DNA of 64,000 nucleotides, from positions 246,726-310,725 of the forward strand of contig CASFGA010000006.1 of NCBI GenBank assembly GCA_949294185.1, in the 5' to 3' direction. Positions within the stretch are counted from its first letter, which is position 1. Each line of letters starts with the position of its first letter. The translations under genes and the position numbers were made by a program. This DNA is from an uncultured Bacteroides sp. (GTDB lineage: Bacteria > Bacteroidota > Bacteroidia > Bacteroidales > Bacteroidaceae). The notes beneath the pieces are model-generated. The model made no database searches and was not told where the DNA came from. It saw nothing but the letters and a program-made list of their open reading frames with translations. Shown piece by piece: positions 37,670 through 46,809 of the stretch.

Positions 37670-39280
37670 TCAGAAAAGATACGGCAAATCGGCAGTCACT
37701 TCTTCTTTACCGGATGATTTTTCTATTTGACAGTTCAAATCGCCATACCAGTAGTTGGTAACGGCGTAGTCCACCTTGCCCGGATTCCAGCTGAGCATTT
37801 CAATGTCGAACTTGTACATCTTTTTAAAAGGAATGTTGTCAAGATTCCGTGTCCGGACGAAAGCGTTCAGTCCGTGAGAGGACGGGTTGTCTGCCCGCGG
37901 TGCCCCTCCATACGGAGTCAGGAAAGGAACTACCGGAGCCCATGAACAGTTATAGTGGTCTTCTGTCCCTGTCCCGTGATGGGAAGGAAAGGCATCGTCG
38001 TCAATCCACATGATTTCATCGCCTTCCCCATACCAGTCGGGAGCGTAATTGAAGAGCGAAAGCAAGTCTCCACGGAATACTCCCCGTCCGTTGATGGTGA
38101 TGTAATTCCAGAGATGATTGCCCCGGTGGTCATCGTAACGGTTGGTAACCTCGATTCCCCTTTCCTGTTTCCACGTGGCATGGAAGTAAAGCGTATTTTT
38201 GTTCCATACCCACGGAGATACGTGTGCGCGTATGCGTGCGTTTACATCATATTCAAAAAGATTTTCTATCTCTATCCGGGCATTTTTTTGATAGGGCATA
38301 ACCCAACGCGACACGACATGTCCCCGCCCGTCGGATTCCATGTACCAGCTGTCTACCCTTTTGGCACCCAGACCGGCCCCTGAGAAATCGCCGAGCGGAA
38401 CCCATACGGTCTCTTTTCCGTCGAAGGATATCTTCACGATGAGCCGCCGCATCATTTTTGCATAGTCTCCTTTGCGGCAGTTGATGTCGATAGTCAGTGA
38501 GCGGACTGCCCTGTTTCCTGCCGGGAGGTCGAGAGCCAATTTTTTTCCGGCGGCGATGTTGGCAGAGGTTTCACACCGTTGTCCTTCCTTGTAGGTTATG
38601 GGATTCCACAGTTTTTCATTCGTCTCTTGCAGCTTTTCCTGCAGTTGGTGGACCTGTTCCACGGTGAATGTCTCGACTTCCGTACCTTGCTCGTAAGTGC
38701 GATAGTTTATTTCATAATACCGCTTGTCCCAGTGAGCCGGATTTTTTGAAGGTTCTTCGTAAGTGATTCTGCAACTCTTCCGGTATGGCATGGGGAGCAT
38801 AAAGGTGTTTCCTCCCGCCCCTTCCGGCGTATAGTTTGTGTGCGTCAGCGAAAGGGCACTGCCAACCTTGAATGTTGCCCTTGTCATGTCGTAGGCGGGA
38901 ATGGTTACCCGCGGATTTTCTTCACCGTCGAAATAGAAGCGCAGAATGCCGTTCTTGATGGGGGTGGTGAGCCAGATGCGGGTGATTGCCCCCGGCCCGT
39001 CTTCTTCGAACATGACTTTTTCGATTCTCCCCTCGATTGTGTCCAGACGGTTGTATCCTGTTCCGTCTTCATTGGCATACCACCAGTCTTTCTCCGGAGA
39101 AACCGTGCGGCGGTCGTAGCTGCTCGCCATCTTGCATGTGTAATAAGGGCAGGGAAACTCCGCAGCCTTTTCAAACGAGACCATTTCATCAAGCAGCGAT
39201 GACAGGGTGACTCTGTTTTCCGCTACAGATGAAACGCTCATGGTCAGCAGGAAGATGTAGAGATTCAATAGTCTTTTCAT
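37670..39280 (-). CDS. GH172-family (DUF2961) fructan-related glycosidase
   Basis: This 536-residue exported enzyme belongs to DUF2961, now family GH172, whose founding member makes and cleaves difructose dianhydride I. A signal peptide covers residues 1-20. The catalytic region reads YGEGDE then GTGTEDHY; E419 and E440 are 21 residues apart, the same spacing as the nucleophile and acid/base glutamates of the founding enzyme. Its place between susD and the fructose transporter supports action on alpha-linked fructofuranosides or dianhydrides, rather than arabinofuranosides, the other known GH172 substrate. Confidence 0.85.
   Translation of the reverse strand: MKRLLNLYIFLLTMSVSSVAENRVTLSSLLDEMVSFEKAAEFPCPYYTCKMASSYDRRTVSPEKDWWYANEDGTGYNRLDTIEGRIEKVMFEEDGPGAITRIWLTTPIKNGILRFYFDGEENPRVTIPAYDMTRATFKVGSALSLTHTNYTPEGAGGNTFMLPMPYRKSCRITYEEPSKNPAHWDKRYYEINYRTYEQGTEVETFTVEQVHQLQEKLQETNEKLWNPITYKEGQRCETSANIAAGKKLALDLPAGNRAVRSLTIDINCRKGDYAKMMRRLIVKISFDGKETVWVPLGDFSGAGLGAKRVDSWYMESDGRGHVVSRWVMPYQKNARIEIENLFEYDVNARIRAHVSPWVWNKNTLYFHATWKQERGIEVTNRYDDHRGNHLWNYITINGRGVFRGDLLSLFNYAPDWYGEGDEIMWIDDDAFPSHHGTGTEDHYNCSWAPVVPFLTPYGGAPRADNPSSHGLNAFVRTRNLDNIPFKKMYKFDIEMLSWNPGKVDYAVTNYWYGDLNCQIEKSSGKEEVTADLPYLF
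38218..38241. other. 24-bp alternating purine-pyrimidine tract inside the GH172 gene
   Basis: The run beginning atacgtgtgcgcgtatg alternates purine and pyrimidine without a break for 24 bp, within the region coding for residues about 348-355. It is prone to Z-DNA. Possibly chance, from Arg, Ala, His and Val codons. Confidence 0.4.
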
Positions 39281-39309
39281 ATCATGTTGTATTTATATGG
39301 TTTATATGA

Positions 39310-39346
39310 CAGGCTCTTGTCCCCGGATATCGGGGACAAGAGCCTG
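39310..39346 (-). promoter_or_regulatory. 16-bp hairpin between susD and the GH172 gene
   Basis: The perfect stem caggctcttgtccccg has a 5-nt loop (gatat). It lies 9 bp after the susD stop and 29 bp before the GH172 start. No U tract follows on the minus strand, so it looks like an mRNA-stabilising or processing hairpin rather than a terminator. Confidence 0.65.
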
Positions 39347-39354
39347 AAAAGCTG

Positions 39355-41133
39355 TCAGTATCCTTTGTTTTGTTCGTACAGTCCGGGGATATAGTACATT
39401 TGCGGATAGGGTATCGGAAGGAACTCGTTCTTTTCGGGTGTATAGCGCGCATCCTTGTAATACTGTGCATACGGCTGCTGAATCGTATTGCCCGTATCGT
39501 CTGTATAGGTGTATACATTGTTCTGCTCGGTCTTGAAATAGGCGTTCAAGGTTTCGGAAGCGATTCCCCAACGGTGCAGGTCGAAATATCTGCTGTATTC
39601 CATTGCCATTTCCAGGCGGCGTTCCCAGCGTAGGCATTGGCGTGCCGTTTCTTTGTTCTGGAAGTAGGATGCCGGATAGGTGGCAATCTCGCACTGGTCT
39701 TTCGCATAAGCGATGTGTTTGTCGATAGACTGTGCGGCGCGGCTGCGGATATCGTTGATGATTTGTCCGGCCTCGGCCATCCTGTCCATTTCCACCAAAG
39801 CTTCTGCACGCATCAGCATCACATCCGTATAGCGGAATACGTAGTCATTCATGGCGAAAGCCTGCCACGGGTCGTTGTAGGTCTCGCCTTTCGAACGTTG
39901 CGGAACTTCTTTCATCGAGCAGTAATATCCGTAGGTTGACGGATTGCGGCTGTTGTGATAGGTCAGTATGTATTCATTGTTGGCTCCCGTCTCGTATTTG
40001 TAGGGGAAAGTCGGCATTCCGACCGTGTGGAACAGGCGTGGATCCCATTTCTGTGCTGTCGGCCGGCCGTTTATCGGATAGTCGATGGCATCGTTGTATG
40101 TGTCGAACATCGGGAGTCCGTTTTCTGTCTTATAGGCATTCACCAGGTTTTGCGAGGGCTTGTGGAAATCCCATCCGCAAGTCCACATGCCCCACACGCC
40201 ATTCAGCATGTTTGACCAATTGGCTCGTCCGTATTTGGTATTGTCATCCTGATAGTCTGAATGCTGCACGGCGAAAATAGATTCAATACCGTTCTTGTAT
40301 TCCGGCAGGAATATATCTCCGAAATCCTGCGAATAACCGAAATTTGAATCGACAACATCGTCCGTGTAGTCAATGACCTTCTGCATGTATTCCCGGTTGA
40401 TGTGGGCGGTTCCCGTCTGTGATTCGTATCCGTCGCCCCATGCAATGTTGAGGTAGCACTTGGCAAGATAGGCGGCTGCCGCTATCTTGTGGGCGCGTCC
40501 GGTCTCGCCCGGTCCGGCTTCGGGCAGTACATTATAGGCATCTTCAAAGTCCTTGATGACTTTCAGCCACAGCTCCCGGTGGGTAAACTCGGTATTGGAA
40601 GTCTGTTGATAAGTGTTGTCCTTGTATACATTCTCGTCAATCCAAGGCACTTGGCGGAACAGAATGAGCAGTTTGTAGTACCAATGTCCTCTTAAGAACT
40701 TCACTTCGGCAATTCTTTGCTTGGTCACTTCCTCTCCCAGAACGGCATTCCCGTTTTGTTCCAATGCCACCAAGGCTCTGTTGCATCGGGAGATGCCGCA
40801 GTAGAGATTATACCATAATCCGTCTATGTTCTCTGCTGTCTCGGTCAGGTCTGTCCAAATCTCCACCGTGTGGTATCCCCAGTTGTCGGTGAGGCCTGAA
40901 CCTCCCTTCAGGCAGTCGTCGGAAGCGACGTCTCCATAAGGCCATAAGTTGAACGGACGGTCATACCAGTCGTCTCCCAACCAGGCATAGGCGGCGTTTA
41001 CCATTTCTTCGGGTGCCGAGAAAGCCGTCTCCTCGTCGATTACAGCGGTCGGTTGGTAGTCTAAGAAGTCATCGCAGTTGGTCAGAGCGAGACCAAATGC
41101 GCACGCTGTCAGTAAGGTATATATCTTTTTCAT
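39355..41133 (-). CDS. SusD/RagB-family fructan-binding lipoprotein
   Basis: This 592-residue outer membrane lipoprotein (lipobox LTNC, C20) captures glycans at the cell surface for its SusC partner. The mature N-terminus DDFLDYQPTAVIDEE is typical of SusD proteins, and the length is standard. Unusually, a GH32 gene separates it from susC. Fructan as ligand is inferred from the locus content. No separate surface glycan-binding protein gene (SusE/F type) is seen. Confidence 0.93.
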   Translation of the reverse strand: MKKIYTLLTACAFGLALTNCDDFLDYQPTAVIDEETAFSAPEEMVNAAYAWLGDDWYDRPFNLWPYGDVASDDCLKGGSGLTDNWGYHTVEIWTDLTETAENIDGLWYNLYCGISRCNRALVALEQNGNAVLGEEVTKQRIAEVKFLRGHWYYKLLILFRQVPWIDENVYKDNTYQQTSNTEFTHRELWLKVIKDFEDAYNVLPEAGPGETGRAHKIAAAAYLAKCYLNIAWGDGYESQTGTAHINREYMQKVIDYTDDVVDSNFGYSQDFGDIFLPEYKNGIESIFAVQHSDYQDDNTKYGRANWSNMLNGVWGMWTCGWDFHKPSQNLVNAYKTENGLPMFDTYNDAIDYPINGRPTAQKWDPRLFHTVGMPTFPYKYETGANNEYILTYHNSRNPSTYGYYCSMKEVPQRSKGETYNDPWQAFAMNDYVFRYTDVMLMRAEALVEMDRMAEAGQIINDIRSRAAQSIDKHIAYAKDQCEIATYPASYFQNKETARQCLRWERRLEMAMEYSRYFDLHRWGIASETLNAYFKTEQNNVYTYTDDTGNTIQQPYAQYYKDARYTPEKNEFLPIPYPQMYYIPGLYEQNKGY

Positions 41134-41151
41134 AATTCTTCTTGTCGTTTG

Positions 41152-42783
41152 TTATTTCCAAATAGATTTCATCGGATTGATTTGCAGGGATTTGATTTCG
41201 ATGTTGTTCCCCCAGAAAAGGTATCCGTCCTTGTTTTTCCCTTCTCTCTGCATGTAGTGTGCGTAGGCTCCGTTGTCGATGAACAGGTCAACGGCTGTGC
41301 GGTCTACAATCAAGTCGGCGGTCAGCTCCATGCTGGTCATGTCTTCCGGCGAATAAAACACTCCGTTTATCCGGTTTCCGTTCATGTCGTAATCCACCAG
41401 ATTCTGTCCGTTGAAGCTGAGTCCTGCGCTGGTGGCGTGTGATAACTTCATAGTGAAGCGGATTCTTATCACATCGTTGTCGGCATAAGGAGCGAGCAAC
41501 CTGTTGGCCTGCTCGGCAGTAAGGTTCTCGGCCTTTATTCCCTCTTGCTCCAACGAATTCAGCTCCTTGATTGGATTGCAGAACAGGCGTACTCCGTCTT
41601 TGGTGGTGCGCAGCGTCAGCTCGGTGGGCAAGGTCATACATCCGTTTACAGGCAGATTGGGATGGTTGATTCTGTCCCAACCGATCTGGATGCGGCGGCC
41701 GTCCGACTCCGGGATGCCGGTGAAAGTCTGGGCTGCATAGATGCTTCCTCCGCAATAATAGTATTTGCCGTGTTTCGGGGTAAATACCTTACCGTCGAAG
41801 TCTCCCAACATATAGGTTCCGGATGCGCCATACATCACCCACATGGTATTTTGAGGATTTCCGTCCACCGGCAGTTCGAACAGTTCCGGACATTCCCAGA
41901 AGCCTGTGACATGACTTTCATACTTCCATTCTTTCAGGTCGGCGGAGGTGTAGATGCTGTGCCCGTCTCTTTCGTTCAGTATCATGACCCATTCTTTGTT
42001 CGGGCCGTACCAGAAAACCTTCGGGTCGCGCGTGTCTACCGTATTCCATAACTTGCCGGAGTCTATGACCGGATTTTTTTCGTATTTCGTCCATGTCCGT
42101 CCTTGGTCCAGACTATAGGCGATGCATTGCACCTGCTTCGCCGAGGCTCCCGTATAGATGGCTATCATTGCAGGGTTGTCTTTGCTGCCGAAGCCCGAAG
42201 TGTTTTCGTAGTCGACCACGGCCGAACCGGAGAATGCTGTTCCGTTATGGTCGGGATAAAGGGCCTCGTTCAGTTCTTCCCAGTGGATAAGGTCTCGGCT
42301 CACCGCGTGCCCCCAGTGCATGTTCTCCCATTCCCGCTCGTATGGATTATGCTGATAGAACAGATGATACTCTCCGTCATACCATACCATCCCGTTGGGG
42401 TCATTGTTCCATCCCCTCCGCTGCGAATAGTGCAGTTGCGGACGGCTCTTTTCATGATACATCGAGTCTTGTCCTGCTATCTGGCTGTCCTGGTAAATCT
42501 GTTGCAAACCTTCTCCGTCATAGGATATGGTCAGCTTTTTGCCTTTATAGGCATCCATGTCGCAGAATACCCAATAGTCGGGTTTGCCCGATGCAAGCCG
42601 GATGACGAAGCTGCGTTCCTCCTTTCCGTCGATGGTGAAAGACATTTTCTTCCTGTCCGTCTGGTGGGAGACAGGCAGGTTCAGGTAGCGTTGGGTTATC
42701 TTTAGCGTGATCTCATCCGCTTGTATGGCGGTGCTGCATGTGCCGAAAAGCAAAGTCAGTGCGATTTTAGTTATTTTTTCCAT
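41152..42783 (-). CDS. GH32 glycoside hydrolase (fructanase/fructosidase)
   Basis: This 543-residue exported enzyme hydrolyses beta-fructofuranosyl bonds of inulin, levan or sucrose. A signal peptide (about 1-22) is followed by a small N-terminal beta domain (DUF4980-like, to about 105), the five-bladed propeller with nucleophile D128 (WNNDPNG), D253 (TRDPK) and acid/base E297 (WECPE), and the C-terminal beta-sandwich. The signal lacks a clear lipobox, so a periplasmic location is favoured. Exo versus endo action cannot be told from sequence alone. Confidence 0.93.
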   Translation of the reverse strand: MEKITKIALTLLFGTCSTAIQADEITLKITQRYLNLPVSHQTDRKKMSFTIDGKEERSFVIRLASGKPDYWVFCDMDAYKGKKLTISYDGEGLQQIYQDSQIAGQDSMYHEKSRPQLHYSQRRGWNNDPNGMVWYDGEYHLFYQHNPYEREWENMHWGHAVSRDLIHWEELNEALYPDHNGTAFSGSAVVDYENTSGFGSKDNPAMIAIYTGASAKQVQCIAYSLDQGRTWTKYEKNPVIDSGKLWNTVDTRDPKVFWYGPNKEWVMILNERDGHSIYTSADLKEWKYESHVTGFWECPELFELPVDGNPQNTMWVMYGASGTYMLGDFDGKVFTPKHGKYYYCGGSIYAAQTFTGIPESDGRRIQIGWDRINHPNLPVNGCMTLPTELTLRTTKDGVRLFCNPIKELNSLEQEGIKAENLTAEQANRLLAPYADNDVIRIRFTMKLSHATSAGLSFNGQNLVDYDMNGNRINGVFYSPEDMTSMELTADLIVDRTAVDLFIDNGAYAHYMQREGKNKDGYLFWGNNIEIKSLQINPMKSIWK

Positions 42784-42807
42784 GATGAAAATTTGTTGAG
42801 TTAGTAA

Positions 42808-45800
42808 TCAAAATCCGATTTGCACACCAAAAGAAACCGATGTGGCCAAGGGATAATTCCAGTTCGGGTTTTCCGGATCGGAGCAGGTCAGGCTCTTGCT
42901 CTTTATGGTCAGCAGATTAGAGCCGGCTACATAGAACCGCGCGCTTGTCATCTTGAATCTTCCGAGCAGCGATGACGGTATGTTGTACCCGATTTGCAGG
43001 TTGCGGAGTTTCAGATAAGAGCCGTTTTCCACATAGTAGGTCGAGGCGCGGCCTTCGTCTGCCCGGTTCATCGTGCTCAGGGCAGGGATGCTCGAGTCGG
43101 TATTGTTCGTGTTCCATGCGTCCAGCAGGCGGTCTCCCTTGTTTGAACCCGGGTCATTGATGCCGTAGAAATCGGTCTGGAATTTCTGATTGTTGTATAC
43201 ATCCTGGTTGCAGACGCCTTGCCAGAACATACTCAAGTCGAAGTTCTTGTAGCTTAGTCCGATATTCAGACCGTATGAAAAGGCGGGAACAGGATTGTAT
43301 ATCCATGTCTGGTCGTCGGCATCGATTGTTCCGTCCTTGCTCAAGTCAGCATATTTCAGTCCTCCCACACGGGCGTTGGGTTGTCCGGAAGCATCCACTT
43401 CGGCTTGACTTTGGAACAGTCCGGTTACCACGTATCCCACTGACGAACCGTAAGGCTGTCCGGACTGAACGAGGTTCTCTTTCGTCGTATGGGCGTATGA
43501 GCCGGTGGTCGATTCGGGCAGATAGGTCACTTTGTTGCGGAAGAAGTCGATGTTGGCGCTGATGTCCAGTCCCAGTCCGCAGGCCAGTGCCTTGCGGTAT
43601 CCTAATGCAAACTCCATACCCCAGTTCCGCAAAGATGGTCCGTTCATCCAAGACTGGCCGCCTTCTCCGATAGTACCCAGATATGCCGGTGAAATCAGCA
43701 TGTCATCTACGTTCTTTACGTATCCGTCGATGCTTCCATAAAAGCTGTTTGAGAAGAAGGTAAAGTCGATACCTGCGTTATATTGGGTGGCTGATTCCCA
43801 TTTCAGGTCAGGATTGGCCAGCTGGGTAGCCCGGTAGCCCGAAGGAAAAGTGCCGGAACCTTGCAAGAAAAGGTCGTATGTCGTGGATGTCGTGCGGTCA
43901 TTGCCGTAATCAGCCGTGTACAGTCCGAATTGCGCGTTGTTGTCGATGGCTTGATTACCGGTCTTTCCCCATGACAAGCGTACTTTCAGGTCGTCCATCC
44001 AGTCTTTTTCCAACAGCTTGGAAATGCGGAATCCTACTGTTGCGGCGGGAAAAGTACCCCAACGGTTATCCTTTCCGAAGCGGGAGGAACCGTCGCGCCG
44101 GATAGTGAAGGAAGCCAGTATCAAGTCGTTGAAATTGTAGTCCGCTTTACCGAAGAAGGATGCCAGACGGTATCCCACCTTGGCTCCGGTGCTTCTCATC
44201 GCTCCGGTTGCCGCGTTGGGCCACATATATTCTGGAGTCTCAAGCGCATATTCCTCGGAGTAAGCGCTGAAGTCTATTACGGTCTGCTTGGAAAGTTCTG
44301 CTCCCAATAAGACGGTAAGATTATGTCTGTCGGCGATTTTGATATTGTAATTAGCCGTGTTTGACCATGTCCAATTCACATTATTGTTATGGGCAAGATT
44401 TGTTTTTGCAATGTTGTTGCTCACGATGTCCGAAGCATAAGTATGGGTCAGCGAGTTGATGAATGAGGAATAAGCATCAATACCGAAGCTTGAGCGCAGA
44501 ACAAGTCCCTTTATCGGCTTGATTTCGATGAAGGCGTTGCCGAACATACGCCAGTAGCTCAGGCGGTTGTCGCGGTTGTGATACAGCTCGCGCAGCGGAT
44601 TCTCGCGGTCGCTCATGCTTCCTACAGGGCCGGCGAACGTTTTTCCGTCGTCTTCATAGACCGGAACTATGGACGGCATCTTCAGTGCATTCTCCATCGG
44701 GTAAAGATCGACCTGATTCGAATAGGTTAAGGTGAAGTTTTCGCCCATCGTGATATACTTGTTGATGTTGTAAGATGAGTTCATACGGGCGGAGATGTTC
44801 TGGAAGTCCGTATATTTCAATATACCGTTATTCTTCTTGTAACCTAAAGAAAACATTGTGGAGTGCTTTTCGTTTGCGTGCGAGATGGAGAGATTATAGT
44901 TTTGTATAAAGCCCGTGCGCGAGATTTCATCCAACCAATTAGTGTCGGAGAAGCGCATAGTCTTGTTTCTGTTTATATATCCGTCGTACAGACCGTTGAC
45001 AGTATAATTCTCGTAGCTGTTGGTCGCCGGATTCCAGACCGTGATGGGAGTGCCGTTTGTCGCGTTCAGATTCAGTCCGTAACTTTGTGCGAAAGATACA
45101 GGATCCAGACCGTCGTTAAGGGCAGCCTGTGCCATCGTGGTGGCATAACCTGCCGTATTGAGTAGATTCATCTTCGATTGTCCGGTATAGAACTGTGCCG
45201 TCAGATTGGCTGAAAAGTCAACTTTTACTTTTCCCCCTTGTTTCCCTTTCTTTGTGGTGATGATGATGACACCGTTTGAAGCGCGTGAACCGTAGATGGA
45301 AGCTGAAGCCGCATCTTTCAGCACCTGCATGCTTTCGATATCACTCGTGTTCAGTGAATTCATCGCCATGTTTGTGGGAACTCCGTCAATGATATACAGC
45401 GGGTCTTGCGAGGAATTGAACGAGCCGATACCGCGAATGCGCACGGTTCCCGTTCCACTCGGAGAGCCGGTTGTCGTGATGGTCATTCCCGGCACCTTTC
45501 CTTGCAGGGCGCGCATGGGGTCTGTGTCTGATATGGTCTGTAGTTCTTTCGTTGAGACTACGGCAACCGAGCCGGTCAGGTCGGCTTTGCGTTGCGTAGA
45601 ATAGCCCGTTACGACAACTTCCTCAAGCAGTTCCGAATCTTCTGTCAGGATGATTTTCATGTTTGGCCGCGCCTGGAGTGTCTGTGTCTTGAAGCCGACA
45701 TACGAGACGGATATTTCGGCTCCTTGTTTTACACTCAAATAAAATTTCCCTTCGAAGTCGGAAATCGTACCGTTGGTATTGTTCTCGGTTTCTACTATCG

Positions 45801-45948
45801 TAGCTCCGATGATAGGTTCTCCGTCAGTCTTGGAGACAACAGTGCCTGAAACTTGCAGCGGGTCTTGTGCCTGCATGGTTATGTTCCCTATGAACAAAGC
45901 TAAGAGCAGGGCGATAAGGAAAGTCTTGTTTGCATCTTTCATACGCAT
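42808..45948 (-). CDS. SusC/RagA-family TonB-dependent transporter of the fructan locus
   Basis: This 1046-residue outer membrane beta-barrel imports oligosaccharides with TonB energy. A signal peptide (to about residue 27, MQAQ) precedes a carboxypeptidase-regulatory-like domain (about 32-105), the TonB-box-like EVVVTGYSTQRK, the plug domain with YGSRASNGVIIITTKKG, and a complete barrel ending in aromatic F. It is the first gene of the operon and is complete. An alternative ATG lies two codons downstream. Expression is presumably under the HTCS at the other end of the locus. Confidence 0.95.
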   Translation of the reverse strand: MRMKDANKTFLIALLLALFIGNITMQAQDPLQVSGTVVSKTDGEPIIGATIVETENNTNGTISDFEGKFYLSVKQGAEISVSYVGFKTQTLQARPNMKIILTEDSELLEEVVVTGYSTQRKADLTGSVAVVSTKELQTISDTDPMRALQGKVPGMTITTTGSPSGTGTVRIRGIGSFNSSQDPLYIIDGVPTNMAMNSLNTSDIESMQVLKDAASASIYGSRASNGVIIITTKKGKQGGKVKVDFSANLTAQFYTGQSKMNLLNTAGYATTMAQAALNDGLDPVSFAQSYGLNLNATNGTPITVWNPATNSYENYTVNGLYDGYINRNKTMRFSDTNWLDEISRTGFIQNYNLSISHANEKHSTMFSLGYKKNNGILKYTDFQNISARMNSSYNINKYITMGENFTLTYSNQVDLYPMENALKMPSIVPVYEDDGKTFAGPVGSMSDRENPLRELYHNRDNRLSYWRMFGNAFIEIKPIKGLVLRSSFGIDAYSSFINSLTHTYASDIVSNNIAKTNLAHNNNVNWTWSNTANYNIKIADRHNLTVLLGAELSKQTVIDFSAYSEEYALETPEYMWPNAATGAMRSTGAKVGYRLASFFGKADYNFNDLILASFTIRRDGSSRFGKDNRWGTFPAATVGFRISKLLEKDWMDDLKVRLSWGKTGNQAIDNNAQFGLYTADYGNDRTTSTTYDLFLQGSGTFPSGYRATQLANPDLKWESATQYNAGIDFTFFSNSFYGSIDGYVKNVDDMLISPAYLGTIGEGGQSWMNGPSLRNWGMEFALGYRKALACGLGLDISANIDFFRNKVTYLPESTTGSYAHTTKENLVQSGQPYGSSVGYVVTGLFQSQAEVDASGQPNARVGGLKYADLSKDGTIDADDQTWIYNPVPAFSYGLNIGLSYKNFDLSMFWQGVCNQDVYNNQKFQTDFYGINDPGSNKGDRLLDAWNTNNTDSSIPALSTMNRADEGRASTYYVENGSYLKLRNLQIGYNIPSSLLGRFKMTSARFYVAGSNLLTIKSKSLTCSDPENPNWNYPLATSVSFGVQIGF

Positions 45949-45989
45949 TAAATTTAATAGAGTTTTTTATTGGGTGTTACTTCCCTTTG

Positions 45990-46008
45990 CAAAGGTATGT
46001 CAAATGTA
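45990..46008 (-). promoter_or_regulatory. Promoter region of the fructan susC operon
   Basis: Two -7 boxes on the minus strand, TACCTTTG (45997-45990) and TACATTTG (46008-46001), lie 41-60 bp before the susC ATG. A near -33 TTTA lies 17-18 nt upstream of the first. An HTCS binding site is expected nearby but was not identified. Confidence 0.5.
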
Positions 46009-46039
46009 GTAAGTTAAAGGGAATGGAAGTTTCAGAATC

Positions 46040-46093
46040 GTTTCCTCCCCATGAAGAAATGTTTCATGGAACATCCGTTCATGGGGAGGAAAC
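46040..46093. repeat. Nested inverted repeat upstream of the fructan susC
   Basis: Perfect 16-bp outer arms (gtttcctccccatgaa, 46040-46055, and 46078-46093) enclose the inner pair atgtt/aacat. It lies between the TlpA-like gene and the susC promoter, downstream of the former on the minus strand. Confidence 0.7.
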
Positions 46094-46198
46094 AGGATTG
46101 CAAGAGTCTGTGCCTGTCGCAATCTGCGTAGAAAGTCAAATTAAGGAATTATAAGCTTGTTGTGACGCATGATGTTGAGAGAACTGCTGAAGGATGTC

Positions 46199-46702
46199 TC
46201 ACAACGCCTCTTCAATCTTGTCCATCAGCACCTGGAATTCTTCTTTCTTGAAGCCTGAAGAGGTATAGATCAGCTTGCCGTCTTTCCCGAACAGATAGGC
46301 GCGGGGAATGTTCTGGTCGGCAAAAAGCGAGAATGCCTTGCGCTCGGGGTCGGGATAGAGGGGGAACGAGAATTTCTTGCGCTCGTTGTATTTCTTCAGT
46401 TCGGCATCGGTATGCTCGCGGCCTATGACCAGCAGCTTGAATGAAGGGTGGTCTTTGTATTTCGGATAGAGCGTCTTTTCCATTTCAGCCAGTTCAAGCT
46501 GGCAGGGCGGGCACCATGTGGCGAACAGGCTTATGAGAACGACTTTTCCCTTCAGGTCGGCGGGCGTTATGCTGCCGTATATCTCTGAGTTGAGACTGAT
46601 GGCGGGCATAGGGTCGCCTATCACAATTTTTTCGGTCTGTGCATGTCCGCACACGGCCATCAGGAGCATAGTCAGGAAGCTCCATACTTTCCATTGTTTC
46701 AT
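46199..46702 (-). CDS. TlpA-like periplasmic thioredoxin-fold protein
   Basis: This 167-residue exported protein (signal peptide to about residue 22) has a thioredoxin fold with the redox motif WCPPC (C64, C67), in the TlpA/ResA class. It should reduce disulfides or act in cytochrome or oxidative-stress chemistry in the periplasm. The usual cis-proline region is seen as IPRAYLF. It diverges from yaaA across a short two-way promoter region. Confidence 0.88.
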   Translation of the reverse strand: MKQWKVWSFLTMLLMAVCGHAQTEKIVIGDPMPAISLNSEIYGSITPADLKGKVVLISLFATWCPPCQLELAEMEKTLYPKYKDHPSFKLLVIGREHTDAELKKYNERKKFSFPLYPDPERKAFSLFADQNIPRAYLFGKDGKLIYTSSGFKKEEFQVLMDKIEEAL

Positions 46703-46730
46703 AACGGTTATTTTTAGGGGTTTCTGAAGA

Positions 46731-46738
46731 CAAAGATA
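46731..46738 (-). promoter_or_regulatory. -7 box for the TlpA-like gene
   Basis: TATCTTTG on the minus strand, 29 bp before its ATG. No -33 TTTG is seen. Confidence 0.5.
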
Positions 46739-46744
46739 TTGGAT

Positions 46745-46778
46745 TTTGGGAAAATATCCGTCGGGAAACGTATCTTTG
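46745..46778 (+). promoter_or_regulatory. Promoter of yaaA
   Basis: TTTG (46745-46748) and TATCTTTG (46771-46778) are 22 nt apart. The leader to the ATG at 46810 is about 25 nt. Confidence 0.6.
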
Positions 46779-46809
46779 TAAAGAGAATTAACGAAAAACC
46801 GACGAGCTT

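Noticed and set aside
46023..46154. 43-codon plus-strand frame MEVSESFPPHEEM...
   Set aside because: Most of it is the nested palindrome at 46040-46093 read as codons. It has no promoter and resembles no protein.
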